Shown: one piece after another, positions 20,839 to 32,440 of the stretch | Numbering within the stretch: position 1 is the first letter of the stretch | How the letters are laid out: each line of letters opens with the position of its first letter | DNA from: Sabethes cyaneus | Taxonomy: Eukaryota > Arthropoda > Insecta > Diptera > Culicidae | Assembly: GCF_943734655.1 (NCBI RefSeq) | Contig: NC_071354.1 | Location: forward strand, 7,596,001-7,660,000 | Length of the DNA: 64,000 nucleotides | Reading direction: 5' to 3' | Notes under the pieces: generated by a model | Told to the model about the DNA's origin: nothing | Database searches by the model: none | Seen by the model: only the letters and a program-made list of their open reading frames with translations | Made by a program: the position numbers and the translations under genes

Positions 20839-21280
20839 ATGTGTGATTTTTTATTCATGCTTCGATAACACCACGATTCTTTCACCTTTCTTTGCAATAT
20901 CTTCGATTTCATTAACCAACTCTGGATGTAAACTCTCGTTACTGAAGTATTCACTGCTATCTAAGGTATTTCTGTCTCCCTATAATAACTTATCGCTCGG
21001 TTACTATCGGTCGGGTCACTTTGACCCGGCTAAATCTTTCGAGCATCCCGTTTCACAGAAACAATATAACGGACATACTGTCTCGTTGTAAAAATCTCGA
21101 TTATTTTGACCCGCCTAATTATATCGCGTAATGCAGACATTCTACCAATCTATGAATTGTTTTTAAGCGTATTTTTAGAATTCTTATTCGAGAAAAATTG
21201 GGAGGAATTCTTTTTAGTTGTTTTACCTAAGTAGCATTTTCTCCTAATTTTTTTCGTTAACCTTGCGCAGCTTATTTTGT

Positions 21281-21298
21281 CTCCTGGCAGGATCGCCA
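21281..21298 (-). other. Primer-binding-site-like motif, copy 3 of 3
   Basis: This is the same TGGCGATCCTGCCAGGAG on the minus strand, with the LTR-like end ...AATCTCACAA before it. The spacing to copy 2 suggests that 20,839-21,280 contains roughly one LTR plus a little leader of this family. Confidence 0.5.
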
Positions 21299-21319
21299 TT
21301 GTGAGATTTTTTGGTCATG

Positions 21320-23130
21320 CTACTGAAAAAACTTACATTGTCTCTTGTGGTTGTAAATTTTAATGAAACTCAATCTAATTTAAGCGCCTCATCGGAGTAG
21401 TACTAATCTGGCATTTATGATTGTGTGATCACGAAACCCTTATTTTTCACTTCAAAACGACCAACAATTACGCACAACATGCAAGAAGTTTTTCGCTTGC
21501 GGATTCACATTTCGATGTAAGCCGCGGTGTGATATTCCACTGAATCTTTTATCTTGTCACTTTCGTTGAAGCTGGCGTCAGCTAAAAAATTTTGGTTCAA
21601 ACCTTTAAATCGATCGACTTTGCATTTGGAACATGGGAAACTTCTCAAGAGCCTAATGTGTTTGATTGTTGAAATATTATATTGTTTTAATAAAGTACAA
21701 TGTATATGTTCTAGCACAATAAGGTCTATTTATCGCCATAGCAAAAAGTAGCGTCCAAATACATGTACCATTTTTGATCAGGGAGGCCAGAACCCTGGCA
21801 GAATGAAGCAAACTCAAACCGCCATGTAATTATTTTTAGTGTTCTTGAAGGTACGTAGTTCTTCCGTCCTATTTTCTTGTGTCTTCTTTCTCTGGAAATA
21901 TGCGTCAAAATTCGATAAACATTTTTTAAGATATCGAAAACCCAATAAGAAAAAAAATCTGTTTGACCTTTGGGTCTGTAGCAAGGTTGTAGTGTACTAT
22001 ATAATAAATTTGATCAGGCAGAGATTTTGGAATCTACTAGAAGCAGCTTTGAAGGTGATGTCGTCATGTTAAGTAGTTTTACATGTCTTTCTAGAGGTTA
22101 GCAAAAGTTTGTACATAAACCATATAAGTGTAGAAAATAAAACAACTCAAAAATTAAGAAATTGTATCTACCTTTATAATATTTTAGAACAATTCCAGGA
22201 AGTTTTGAAGAAGATCTTGATGCTTAACTATACTTGTTTTTGTTTAAAATTGTGGAACTTATGCACTTACTTAAGTTGTACTTCAATATTTTCCAACAGC
22301 AGCTTTATCTTCAGTAGGCTTGACATTAGTCTTTTTGAATTTCAGAATTAGTAGAGCTAATAATTATTTACAATATTGCTGAAAAAAATTAAGTTTTATC
22401 GTTAGTATTTACGTCGCTGTGGGACTGCAATGCCGTTGGTAGCGAAAAAAGCAGCCCATAAATACAAAGGGCATAGCAATGCTTACTTAATACTGTAGAT
22501 AATAACTAATTCTACAAATGTCCCATACATAACTTTTACACATTCTGCTTGGCTGAGGCGCTGTAATCAGAAGATCAGAGAAGTAAAATCGAAGCGAAAA
22601 GAGCGTACAAAGCTTAGATTCGAATGGTTCGTTCCGTATTAGGAACGTCTTCCCTTCACTCGGTTCTCTGGGCTACCCGTCGTCGTCAATTCCTTGAGCA
22701 TCTCGGCACTCGCAAGTTAACTTCGATCTAGTCGAGTCATCTATTATGTTGAAACCCTTGATTCGTGGTCCCGACGTGGACAGTACTCATTTGGTATCCT
22801 CGCGACGCAACCGGCCCACCATAACCTTACGTCCTTTGTCATGCATGGATATTTTTTTTTTTCAATAGACGGAGGGAATAGTATTTATAGTATCCGAACA
22901 GACTGCGGTAAGACGTGAAGGGAAAAATGCTGTAAAGTAGGTAAGGATAATCTCTTGAGCATAGTTCACTCTTGAAGTTCGCTTCCCAAACAGGCTCATC
23001 AAACTCAAGAACAATTTATATTTCAACGCCGTACGACTAGTATGAGTCCCGATTGCAACTTCCAACGACAGATGAGTACAATCGTCTCCGTTCTTCTCTG
23101 AGTGCATCCATAGCCGTCCGTTTCGTATAG
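21320..23130. other. No gene recognised
   Basis: Mostly AT-rich sequence with short frames only. The part at 22,420-22,600 resembles the start of the window (1-160): a pattern of ...GCATAGC...AATAACTA...CTGAGGCGCTG. It is therefore another repeat copy. I see no motif, RNA gene or transposon end in the remainder. Confidence 0.4.
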
Positions 23131-23135
23131 ACTTA

Positions 23136-23376
23136 CACTCAAAAAAATCAGCACGTCAAGTTTACGTGAAAACATACGTAATTCTCGTCCATCACACTTT
23201 TCATGTAGTTTTCACTTGAATTATTGGTAACTCGCACTCATACTAACCATTTTACGTGCGATCCTGGTAAATTTGATCAACTTTCCCATTAACTAGTACA
23301 TGAAGTTCACGTAAGTTGCTGTACAGAAGTTTACATGATTTTCCACGTGGATGCGACGTGTCGATTTTTTTGAGTG
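23136..23376. mobile_element. 241-bp terminal-inverted-repeat element (MITE)
   Basis: The left end CACTCAAAAAAATCAGCACGTC and the right end GACGTGTCGATTTTTTTGAGTG are inverted copies with few mismatches. TA flanks both sides (23,134-23,135 and 23,377-23,378), as expected for Tc1/mariner-type target duplication. Further ACGTG/CACGT-rich inverted segments lie inside. There is no coding capacity. It would be mobilised by a transposase from elsewhere. Confidence 0.75.
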
Positions 23377-23565
23377 TAGAAATTACATCCGATGAAATAG
23401 CCAGTAGGAAGATCCAACTCCTTTCTACAACGGTGTGCGCATGTTTTATTGGTGATCAAGAGAGCCTTTCGTAGATACAGGAGGGGATCAACGAATTCTT
23501 CTTCAATGACAGAAAGATACTCTCGTGATGCCCTTACCCTTTAACTTACCCCTTAAGATACCCTT

Positions 23566-24393
23566 TGTTGTGAGATCTTTAAAGTGAATAGGAACTTAGA
23601 ACAGGAGACACACTCAGCATTTGTGGTAAGTTTTCCTTAGCAACATATACAAAACTTACAGGTAGGTTACAATATTCTGATTCTTCTTACATCTAACCAG
23701 AGATAGAGAGAAAAACTTTCCAATAGGAATTCAAAGTCATCCTTCTCTCTTTTTTATTCAAATAAAGATAGTTGAAAGCCTTATATTTAAACCAGGTAAA
23801 ACACAAACTATCTGAATCTTTACACTATGCCTAGGGTTTTCATTCCTCGATTTACGTACATTCTTTTTAAGGAGGCGTAGACCATCCTTACCTATAGTAA
23901 ATTTTATCCTCGCGAAAAAAATTCACTTTTCTATCACTTTTCATTTTCACCTGGATCAAATGTAAGCCTTAAGAACAGAAAAGAGAAATCTCGAATCCTT
24001 ATTGAAAAATAAGTTAATCAAGAGTAAATGAATAGAAGAGTAGGATGACTTGAATTTCTATTGGAAAGCAGGAAAAAACAAAAGTTATCTCTCTCGCACC
24101 AATGATTTAGAATAATTTAATTTACCTGTAACTTTCTATAAATAGGTTAGTTTTTGGAAAATAAAAGTTAGTACTTGTTAGTATCGCAGACGAACACACG
24201 CATTTTGTTAAGGTAACTCTCTTCACGAGATCTAAACGTATCCAATCACTGGTTGTTGAGCATCCGGAAGCTTAGTCCGTCGTTAAAGACACTTCTAATC
24301 AGGTCTCTACGAAACAGCGCTAGAGAACCATTAGCGGTTAATTTCCTTAACGACGCTCCAAACCCTAATCGATCTGCCAGCCATTTCTTAACA
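23566..24393 (+). repeat. Candidate plus-strand LTR with TATA box
   Basis: A TGTTGTG start and a TTAACA end would give an LTR of about 828 bp. A TATAAATAG box lies at 24,137-24,145, and TGGTGGCTCCAGAGAGG (a primer-binding-site-like sequence) begins a few bases after the end. No second LTR copy is in the window. A 105-bp segment inside it (about 23,822-23,928) is repeated just downstream of the primer site (24,473-24,578). Both boundaries are inferred from these signals only. Confidence 0.45.
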
Positions 24394-24589
24394 TTTTGGT
24401 GGCTCCAGAGAGGAACCGACCTCTGAGCTAGCCATCGGCAACATTTTAGCCTACCGTCCCGTACAGATTCTTTACACTATGGCTGGGGTTTTCATTCCTC
24501 CATTTACGTACATTCTTTTCAAGGAGGCGTAGACTATCCTACCTAGTAAATCTTATCCTCCCGAAAAAAAATTCACATTAAATTTTGTC

Positions 24590-24990
24590 GTAAAACAATG
24601 CATCAATTTACAACAGTTTTTATTGTGGTTGTGGGCATTGAAACTTATGGTAATTTTTTAAGCGAACTAACAAAGTATAATTTAAAAAGGCAGTAAATTT
24701 GTTCTAGAATTAAATAAAAAGAAAACTTTTCTTTATTTAATTCCAGGTTTCGTATTCTACTAAGATGCTGCAAAAACTTTAGTCAGTAAATTTGTGATGA
24801 AATATGGCCAATTCTATTCCATAAAAAAAGAAACAACGAAACAAAAGTGGTGAATGACCCTTTGGGTTAAAACCACTCTAAAAAAAAGATTAATAAAATT
24901 TGAATCTGTGACACTTTTACAATAAATTTACCATAAGTTTAAATACCAATAAAAACTGTTGTAGACGCATTGTTTCTACTCCAAAATATA
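24590..24990. mobile_element. Foldback/MITE element with about 60-bp arms
   Basis: The left arm (AACAATGCATCAATTTACAA...GAAACTTATGGTAA) is the inverted complement of the right arm (TTACCATAAGTTTAAAT...GTAGACGCATTGTT), with scattered mismatches. The inner loop is A/T-rich and non-coding. Outer ends and a target duplication could not be fixed. Confidence 0.65.
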
Positions 24991-25257
24991 ATCTAATTTT
25001 TTTAACAAAGCTAAAAATATTATCTACTTTGTCCATTGAATCGAACTTCGTAGTATATGTAGTATATCCTTATTTGCTGCACGTGTCAGGCAAACCAAAC
25101 ACCATTATACAAGTGATTGGCCATTTGCCGCTACAGGTTCCCAGTTAGGTATGATATGGTTTATGAAACCAATAACCTGCCCGGGTTTAGTAGACCAAAG
25201 CTCACCGGGAGATAAACAACCCTTGTCGAGAAATTTAAATCTGCTATAACGCACCAC

Positions 25258-26819
25258 CTATAAAAATGGATTTCTGTTAGTCTGTCCGTATGTTCCTTAT
25301 AGCATCAAAAACTACTGAACCGATCTGCGTGAAAATTTTGCATATAGGGGTTTTTGGGGCCAGGGAAGGTTCTTTGAATGGTTCGAGTCCCCTCCCCCCA
25401 CTAAGAGAGGGGGCTCCCATACAAATGAAATACAAATTTCCTCATAACTCGAGAACTAATCAAGCAAATGGAACCAAATTTGACATGTGAAGGTTTTCGA
25501 GGGCAAGAATATTTTCTATGATGAATTAGGACCCCTTCCCACTTTAGGAGGGGGGGCTCCTATACAAATGAAAAACAAATTTCCTCATAACTCGAGAACT
25601 AATCAAGCAAATGGAACCAAATTTGACATGTAAGTGGTTTTGGAGGCAAGATTTTTTTCTATGGTGAATTGAGATCCCTCTCCTCTTTAGAAAGCGAGTT
25701 ATAACCTATCTCTCCTTTAAGACGGTGGGCTTCCATACAATTGAAATGCAAATTTCCTCTTATCTCGAGAACTAATCAAGCAAATGAAACCAAATTTGGC
25801 ATGTGGGAGATTTCGGAGTCTTGAATTTATTTTATGTTAGAGACCTCTCACTCCTGTGGTAGGGGGATATGGACTCTCATACAAATAAACCAGAAATTTT
25901 TGCGAAACTCAAAAACTAATCGAACTCGAGAAATTTGAGACTCTTCCATAAAACATTAGTCAACAACAAGACCACAAAAACTATCTATAGTAACACTAGA
26001 TCATTCAGGACGAGACGGCCGCGAGTGTTGCCGGTGACCCGCCGTCGGAAGCGCCGCCCACTGGGGGCAACTCCCCGCAGAGATCACTACTGTCTAGGTT
26101 TATTTGTTCTCCTAGGCCTACCTGGGTTTCCTGGAACGAGCAACAGCGAGTAAGGAGAGGATCGCGAAATGGTACTTTCCACAAAAAAGTTTTCCGTGAA
26201 ATGGTACATTCCGCTTAAGGTTTTTCGCGAAATGATATTCGGCGAAATTTTGTACAATCATGGCGAATATTACTATCCGCTTTCTGGCTATGCAATGAGG
26301 GGACAGGGGAGTTGTTTTCTACTTTACTGTGAGGAAAAATTTCAAATTTGTATATTAAACTACCCATTCCTGGTAACTAATAAGCATTAACATAAGCAGC
26401 CAATCAGCGTATCTGGCATTTTATACAGCACGTTGTCGTATATTAGCTTTTTGACATCCAAATTGGCTTTGGGCATCCAAAATTGTATTCAACTTCTTCG
26501 TGTCGGCAATTAGCTGTAAATTAGCAATGTCCGCACTATAAGAAGGTTATCAGCAAAATAGCTGTATATTTTGCCAAAATAGCATTTAAGTAGCATTTAA
26601 GGCGACTTAAATGCTTATTGGCCTACATTTGAATAGCATTGGTGATGCTTATTGGTTACCTGGGATGCTTTCATAGTTACGTAACTGCCAAAATGAATCA
26701 TCTAAGGTTGAACTCCTCAGAAACTTGCAAAACTCGAGATTACAGAACATCTGAGATTCATGATTTATGTTCAACACAGGTTAATTTGTGGCAAAACGAA
26801 GTTTGTCGGGTCAGCTAGT
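25258..26819 (+). mobile_element. Helitron-like non-autonomous repeat, copy 1
   Basis: The element starts near CTATAAAAATGGATTTCTG. It contains three to four roughly 180-bp tandem units, each with CTCCYATACAAATGAAA then CTCGAGAACTAATCAAGCAAATG. It continues through a GC-rich patch (26,010-26,110). It ends at GGGTCAGCTAGT, where CTAG before a T is the usual Helitron 3' terminus. It has no Rep/helicase coding. The Helitron assignment rests on the 3' end and repeat style, so it is tentative. Confidence 0.45.
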
Positions 26820-27780
26820 ATACCTACAAAAATGGATTTCTGTCTGTCTGTCTGTCTGTCCGTCCGTATTTTGCTTATAGAATCGAAAACTACTGAACCG
26901 ATCGGCGTGAAAATTTGCATATAGGGGTTTTTGGGGCCAGGGAAGGTTCTTATGATGGTTCGAGACCCCTCCCCCCACTAAGACGGGGGGGGGGGCATAT
27001 AAATGTAACACAAATTTCCTCATAACTCGAGAATTAATCAAGCAAATGAAACAAAATATGACATGTGGGGGGTTTTGGAGGCAGGAATTTTTTTAATGAT
27101 GGTTTGAGACCCCTCAACCCTCTGGTAGGGAGATAAGGACTCTCATACAAATAAAACAGAATTTTTTGCGTAACTCAAAAACTAATCGAACTCGATAAAT
27201 TTTAGACTCTTTCATAAAACATTAATCAATAACAATACCACCAAAAACTATCAATAGTAACATTAGATAATTCAGCGCGAGACGGCCACAGGCCGCGAGT
27301 GTTAACGGCGACCTGCCGTCGGAACTGCCGGCCACTGCGGGGGGCAGCCCCCCGTAGAGATCTCCTCTATCTAGGTCTATTTATTTTCCTAGATCTACTG
27401 ACCTCTATTACTTTCCTTCAGTTGGGTCACCCCTGCGAAATGGTACTTTCTACGAAAAGATTTTCCGTGGTACATCCCGCGTAAGGTTTTTCGTGAAATG
27501 GTATTCTGCGAAACTGTATATTCCGCGTTATGGTCAACCGAGAATTGGTGTTCCGCAAAATGGTATTCGGCGAAATGGTTTGTAATGATGGAGAATATTT
27601 AAATGCTATTCGCTTAATTTTATCAGGCTAAGCAATGGGGGAGTTGTTTTCTACTTTACTGTGAGGAAAATTTGTATATTAAAACACCCATGAACTTCTT
27701 AGAAACTTGCAAAACTCGAGATTGTGATAAAGGTCATCAGAAATTCACGTTTTATGTACAACACAGTTTAATTTGTGGTT
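26820..27780 (+). mobile_element. Helitron-like non-autonomous repeat, copy 2
   Basis: It begins immediately after copy 1 with ACCTACAAAAATGGATTTCTG and parallels it: the GGGGTTTTTGGGGCCAGGGAAGG stretch, one or two internal units, then the GC-rich patch (27,270-27,360). It stops near ...ACAGTTTAATTTGTGG without the CTAG end. Head-to-tail insertion next to copy 1 is notable. Confidence 0.45.
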
Positions 27781-27842
27781 TAATTGGGCCAATAAAACCG
27801 TAGGAAAAATGTTCATTCAACCACGGACATAGTCAGCGATTG

Positions 27843-29233
27843 CACTATGGGCCAGAAATTTAAATTTCGGAACTAAAATATTTGTGGTTAAACGGCAGGT
27901 CTCAGCTTAATGTGGTCTTCGGCAACTTTTTGAATAAAAAATGATGCATATTTTGAAGGGGTCGTCCAATATTTAAGCGTTACTTAAACAACAATTTAGG
28001 TAATAACTTTTTGAGCAAACTTTTTTTCACCTTTTTGGTTTCAAAATATTAAAGATAAACCAATTTCAAGTATTTTTTCTGAAGATATCAAACTTCTACC
28101 TTTTACCCATTTTCAGCAATATACCTTTGTTTATAAACGACCCGTCAAATCACATTTCTTCTTGTAACATGTTTATTTCAACAGACCGCTCAATATGATG
28201 TTCTAGAAAATATTTTGCGCATAAAAGAGGAATATTTTTGCTGAATGCTGTTTTGCTTTATATGCATTAATTAATAAGATATAACTGTTTTTAGGTTAAA
28301 AGCCGTCTGATGAAAAATCCGAATATCTTAGCCATCTGCAAGTATCTGCAATTAGTTTGCATATCAATTTGTAGGGAATTATTAAAGCTATCTGCCCAAA
28401 TGTGTATTTCAGAGAATACCTGGGAATATCATGGCTGGCAATACCTGGAAATAGTGCGGATTTTTTTCATACATTTTATAACTTAATAAATATGCGTCCT
28501 AGCGTCAAACAGTCTTCACAGAAAATATGTATTTCAACATACTGAATAACTTTGTAAAACATTTGAAAGCAATAAAATAATCATGTGCAAAGTTATCGAG
28601 TGTAATTGATTTTTAAATGCTCTTTTTTAACACATCATTATATTTCGCAACCGGTAAGAGATAGATAGTTACTTTATTCAGTAAAGCTGCTTATTTTAGT
28701 ATGTTCTGCAACTTTTGGAGAAAAAAACTTTTTTCAAAAATTATTTAAGAAAACAAAAGTTTGTATCACCCTAATAGGTGAATTCATGGTCACCCTAATA
28801 GTGCAGGAAGATATTTTATTATTTTACTTCTCCGAAGACACCACCCTTGAAAAAATACACATTTTTTCACCTAAAAAAATTTTAAGGTTTTTAACCTAAA
28901 AACATGTTACAAGAAGAAATTTGATTTGAGGGGTCGTTTGTTAACAAAGGTCTATTGCTGAAAATGGGTAAAAGGTAGAAGTTTGATATCTTCAGAAAAA
29001 ATATTTAAAATTGGTTTATCATTGATATTTTGAAACCAAAAAGGTGAAAAAAAAATTTACTCAAGAAGTTATTACTTAAATTGTTGTTAAAGTAACACCT
29101 AAATATTGGACGACTCCTTCAAGAGATGCATCATTTTTTCATTCAAAAAATTGCCGAAGACCACATTGAGCTGAGAAATGCCGTTTAACCGCAAATATAT
29201 TTGTCCCGAAATTTTAATTTCTGGCCCATAGTG
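27843..29233. mobile_element. 1.39-kb foldback element with about 330-bp inverted arms
   Basis: The left arm, 27,843 to about 28,170, and the right arm, about 28,902-29,233, are long inverted copies (ends CACTATGGGCCAGAAATT and AATTTCTGGCCCATAGTG). They surround a loop of about 730 bp with no coding capacity. A GATTG flanks both sides (27,838-27,842 and 29,234-29,238), which looks like a 5-bp target duplication. A transcript through it would form a long hairpin. The superfamily is not assigned. Confidence 0.85.
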
Positions 29234-29238
29234 GATTG

Positions 29239-29864
29239 GTTTGCTGTCGTAGCATATTTCACCATGAAACTTCTTAAGTTGACAAATATACTGGTAAGCT
29301 CTACATTATTGTGATAACAATGCGTACATGCTTTTGCATTAGCATGATTTTTCCCACTTTTTATACTTTCCGGCATTTCCTTACCTTACCTTTATGTCTC
29401 ATTGATCGAATTCGGGGTTTACTCGATGTAATTTGCAACACGCTTTCTTCTTATTAACGGCAAAGTCAGAATAAAAACAGAAACTATAATTGTTTTGTTA
29501 TTCTAGTAGTGAAACGTTATTGATTAGATATATCGACAAATTAGACGACCATTTAGGAATAAAACCAAGAAAACTTCATTTTATGTAAGTGAAAAACTCA
29601 AGAAATATAAGGTAGGTATAAAAAAAATTGTCTAGCGTAGAAAACTCTCAATACCACAATACTGATGGCTTAGTTGTAAGAAGTTCACATAGCATACAAA
29701 AAGGTTGATTATGCGACCTGAAAACTAAAGCCAGAATAGTGCTAATCAGCATCATATTAATGGTTACCTAAACCAATATGTCTTGGTTTTTTGACTAAGT
29801 TTTTATTTATTTATTAAATTTGGTTAGTCGTGATTGGCTGGTGTAAAATTGTGTGATAACAAAA
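29239..29864 (+). promoter_or_regulatory. Upstream region of zinc-finger gene A
   Basis: Parts of this interval resemble the DNA upstream of gene B (about 43,900-44,304). Examples are TTGTTTTGTTATTC, the RATATATCGA/RCGATATAT region, AGGAATAAAAC and the final TTTGTGTRRT...GTGTGATA stretch. The gene duplication therefore included flanking sequence, probably the promoter. No single promoter element can be named with confidence. Confidence 0.5.
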
Positions 29865-31631
29865 ATGTCTCCACGGTCCCGGTACTTGAATGCGAGATAT
29901 ATGCGTAAGTACCGGAAGCGCAAGAAGGAACAGCGGTTGGCGCTTCAACCCCGTAAGCAACCAAAGTCCACTGCCGAGCGAGTTCGGGCCTACCGGGCCA
30001 AAATGAAAGCGATCAAAAGTGCATCTGGAGGTAGGAAGAAAACCGTTTAAATGTATGCCGTTATATCAGCAAATACATTGTTTACTATAGATTCTGTACC
30101 GATGAGCGTAAAATACAGCGAGGTTGACCCATATAAATGTACAATCTGCTATCAAGATGCCTCTAAAATAACACCGGTAGGGTTCAAAATATTACCTTTT
30201 GAAGGGTCTTCCTAAAAACTGATTTTTCGTCTTAATTTTAGATCGAATGCAACACCGACCAAAAGCTGTGCGATCGATGTCTGCTAGATCTACTGACCAG
30301 GAAATTTGAAAGTGACACAGCAAGCGATGAAAACGACACAGAATCATTCAATGTTTTGAGCAGTATTAAAGAGGAACCATTGGATGAGGACAATGAACCG
30401 GAAAACGCGCAAACCGATCATCAGTCGGAAATGTGTATTTTAGAATTCTCAGCAGGCGTTGCCAAGGTCGAGATAGAGGAACCTGATCCAGTGGAGCCGG
30501 ATCCAGTGGAACAGCCTCAAGAAAGTATAAAATTTAAGTGCAACTTTTGCGATGAAGGAGCGTCTACCAGGAAGGCCCTGGGGCAACACATTGCTCTGTT
30601 TCATATGGAGGAAAAGAAAAATCAGTGCCACATTTGCAAGCAATTCTTTAAAGACGTTGGCAGTCTAGAAGAGCACGCGAAAAGCGATCACGGGGGTTTC
30701 ACCCATGCCTGTGACATTTGCACGGAATGCTATCACGACGATGAAAAATTAATCCATGAGTCTAACTGCCAGGGCAGACTGGTGCTGGAATGTGCGATTT
30801 GTCAGGAGGGCTTTGTGCTGAAGGAGAGCTTATGGAAACACCTGGATGGACATGAGGTTTGCCTGTGATGTTTACTGTCTATACGGGATTATTAAATTTT
30901 GTTTTTTTAGCTTACGGAAGAGAACAAAGCTGTTTCTTTTCGAGAAACGCGTAAAACGTGGAAGGTGTTTACCTGCGTGATATGTAATGATGGTCGAGCT
31001 TTTGATGAAAAGTCGTTTTGGCCGCACGTCCACGTGAGTCGATGGTTTTAGTTAGACGTCAGTTAGAGTCAGTGACGTAATTGGTTCGATTTCAGGATAA
31101 GCATGATGGATACCATTTAAAATGTAAAGAATGCGGAAGGACATTTCGCAAACAATTGCATTTATTCATGCATATTAGTCAAAGTTGCCAAATTGACGTA
31201 AGGGCTCGCAAGTATGCTGCTGAACACCCAAAGCTAGCGGTGGAATCACAGTGTCCGCACTGCCCTAAGCGATACAGTAGTATTACTAATTTAAATAATC
31301 ACATCTCTAAGATTCACACAGCATTGCCCATTGTCTGCCACATATGTGGTCATGCTGCATTGAACAAGAAGCAACTGCGATATCATATGGTTTGTGTGCT
31401 GTTCGGTATGTCCAATGTCTGATGGTATTTACTGTGCATTATTTACAGATCAAAGCTCATACAGAACCGACAGAACAATGTTCACACTGTCCGAAAGCGT
31501 TCCATCGGCTAGGTGACCTACGGCAGCATCTGCTCACCCACGAAACGGTCAAAAAATTTGTTTGCGCAGTGTGCGGCGCGGTGTTCAAGCGTAAACTTGG
31601 TCTTGACGCGCACATCCGTTCGCACCAGTAA
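29865..31631 (+). CDS. C2H2 zinc-finger protein A (truncated paralogue), six exons
   Basis: A probable nuclear DNA-binding protein. Exons inferred from GT-AG junctions and frame: 29,865-30,030; 30,091-30,176; 30,242-30,856; 30,911-31,033; 31,096-31,389; 31,449-31,631; 488 residues. The N-terminus is basic (RKYRKRKKEQRLALQPRK, then AERVRAYRAKMKA). Exons 2-3 form a short ZAD-like CxxC...CxxC unit (CTICYQ...LCDRC), followed by an acidic linker with SIKEEPLDE, which contains a sumoylation-type IKEE. About ten C2H2 fingers follow (QCHICKQFF, QCPHCPKRYSS, VCAVCGAVFKRK). The start was chosen to match gene B. Compared with B, about 190 bp encoding two fingers are missing and TAA follows the tenth finger directly. 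The final finger survives only as downstream non-coding DNA (about 31,665-31,745). It may be a shortened functional gene or a young pseudogene. Confidence 0.8.
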
Positions 31632-31639
31632 TGCGACAA

Positions 31640-31750
31640 GGTAAGAAAGCTACTAGCTACTACGTGCAGATAACCTGCACGGTTTGCAGTGTGCTTATAA
31701 AGGGACGGGAACGGTACGCGGAACATCTCCGTCTTCATTCGCAGTAGCCG
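31640..31750 (+). pseudogene. Stranded last-finger sequence downstream of gene A
   Basis: ATAACCTGCACGGTTTGCAG and the following 60 bp match the last finger of gene B (TCTVCSLLIKGRERY). They lie after gene A's stop codon, joined by a short altered segment. This is direct evidence that gene A once had the full finger array. Confidence 0.8.
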
Positions 31751-31789
31751 ACGTAATGCAGTTTGGTGAACTTCGGAAAGGCAAAATTT

Positions 31790-32150
31790 ATTAACAACGA
31801 TTAAGACAATGTTTTACATTTAGTAGAGGTTTCTTCGCCTTCTTCGATTTGATTTCACACAATTTGCACTTTTTTATGGAACACGTCGTATGTTAGCCCA
31901 AACCATTGCTGATTGTGAAGCATTTATTACACTTATCACAGGACAGCTCTTGTTCGCCTTCGTGACAATTCTGATGCTAAACAAGAGAACATTATTGAAC
32001 ATTTTTCGCACTGGTAGATTTTAGTTTGATGGTTTGTCCAAAATCAAAAAGAAAGTAAGAAAAAATTGATTGCAACTTGATTCAGGTATGACTCGCCTTA
32101 TGATAACTCTACTTACTGACGTATTCACAATGCACCTTGTCGTACCCTCT
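31790..32150 (-). pseudogene. Decayed 3' end of a second copy of zinc-finger gene C
   Basis: The minus strand matches the last exon of gene C (46,515-46,709) and a little of its exon 3. YQCEKCSIMF corresponds to YQCDKCSKMF, and after a frame change LSCDKCNKCFT corresponds to LSCDRCNKCFT. There are frame changes, a stop before the end, and a deletion where exon 3 continues. Its position downstream of and convergent with gene A mirrors that of gene C beside gene B, so both were copied in one event. Confidence 0.8.
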
Positions 32151-32194
32151 GAGCCTAAGCTAAGTACTTATTTAGGGTAAAATTGTAGAATGAC

Positions 32195-32440
32195 TCGCCC
32201 TCTCGCTATTTACTATCAAAATGTGCGAGGACTGCGAACGAAGTCAAGTGCTCTTTTCTCACTCATTCATCATCAGACTATGATGTCATAGCCTTCACTG
32301 AAACATGGCTTCGTATCTTTCTTCAGAATACAATTTCTACAGATGCGATCGTAACAGTTCGTCCGTGTACTGCAACGACTCTTCGACAACTCAATGTGAA
32401 GAAACGATCAGCAATATATGGATGCTGAACCTGTTTCATT
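32195..32440 (+). pseudogene. Non-LTR retrotransposon endonuclease N-terminus, fragment
   Basis: Plus-strand translation gives IYYQNVRGLRTKSSALF then (after a frame change) VIAFTETWLR. These are the characteristic first motifs of APE endonucleases in Jockey/CR1-group ORF2 proteins. It degenerates after about 80 codons. No RT or 3' tail belonging to it was found nearby. Confidence 0.65.

Noticed and set aside
25380..27000. CRISPR-like or satellite array from the regularly spaced CAAATGAAA and CTCGAG units
   Set aside because: The units are about 180 bp, variable in number, lie within a eukaryotic interspersed repeat and lack unique spacers.
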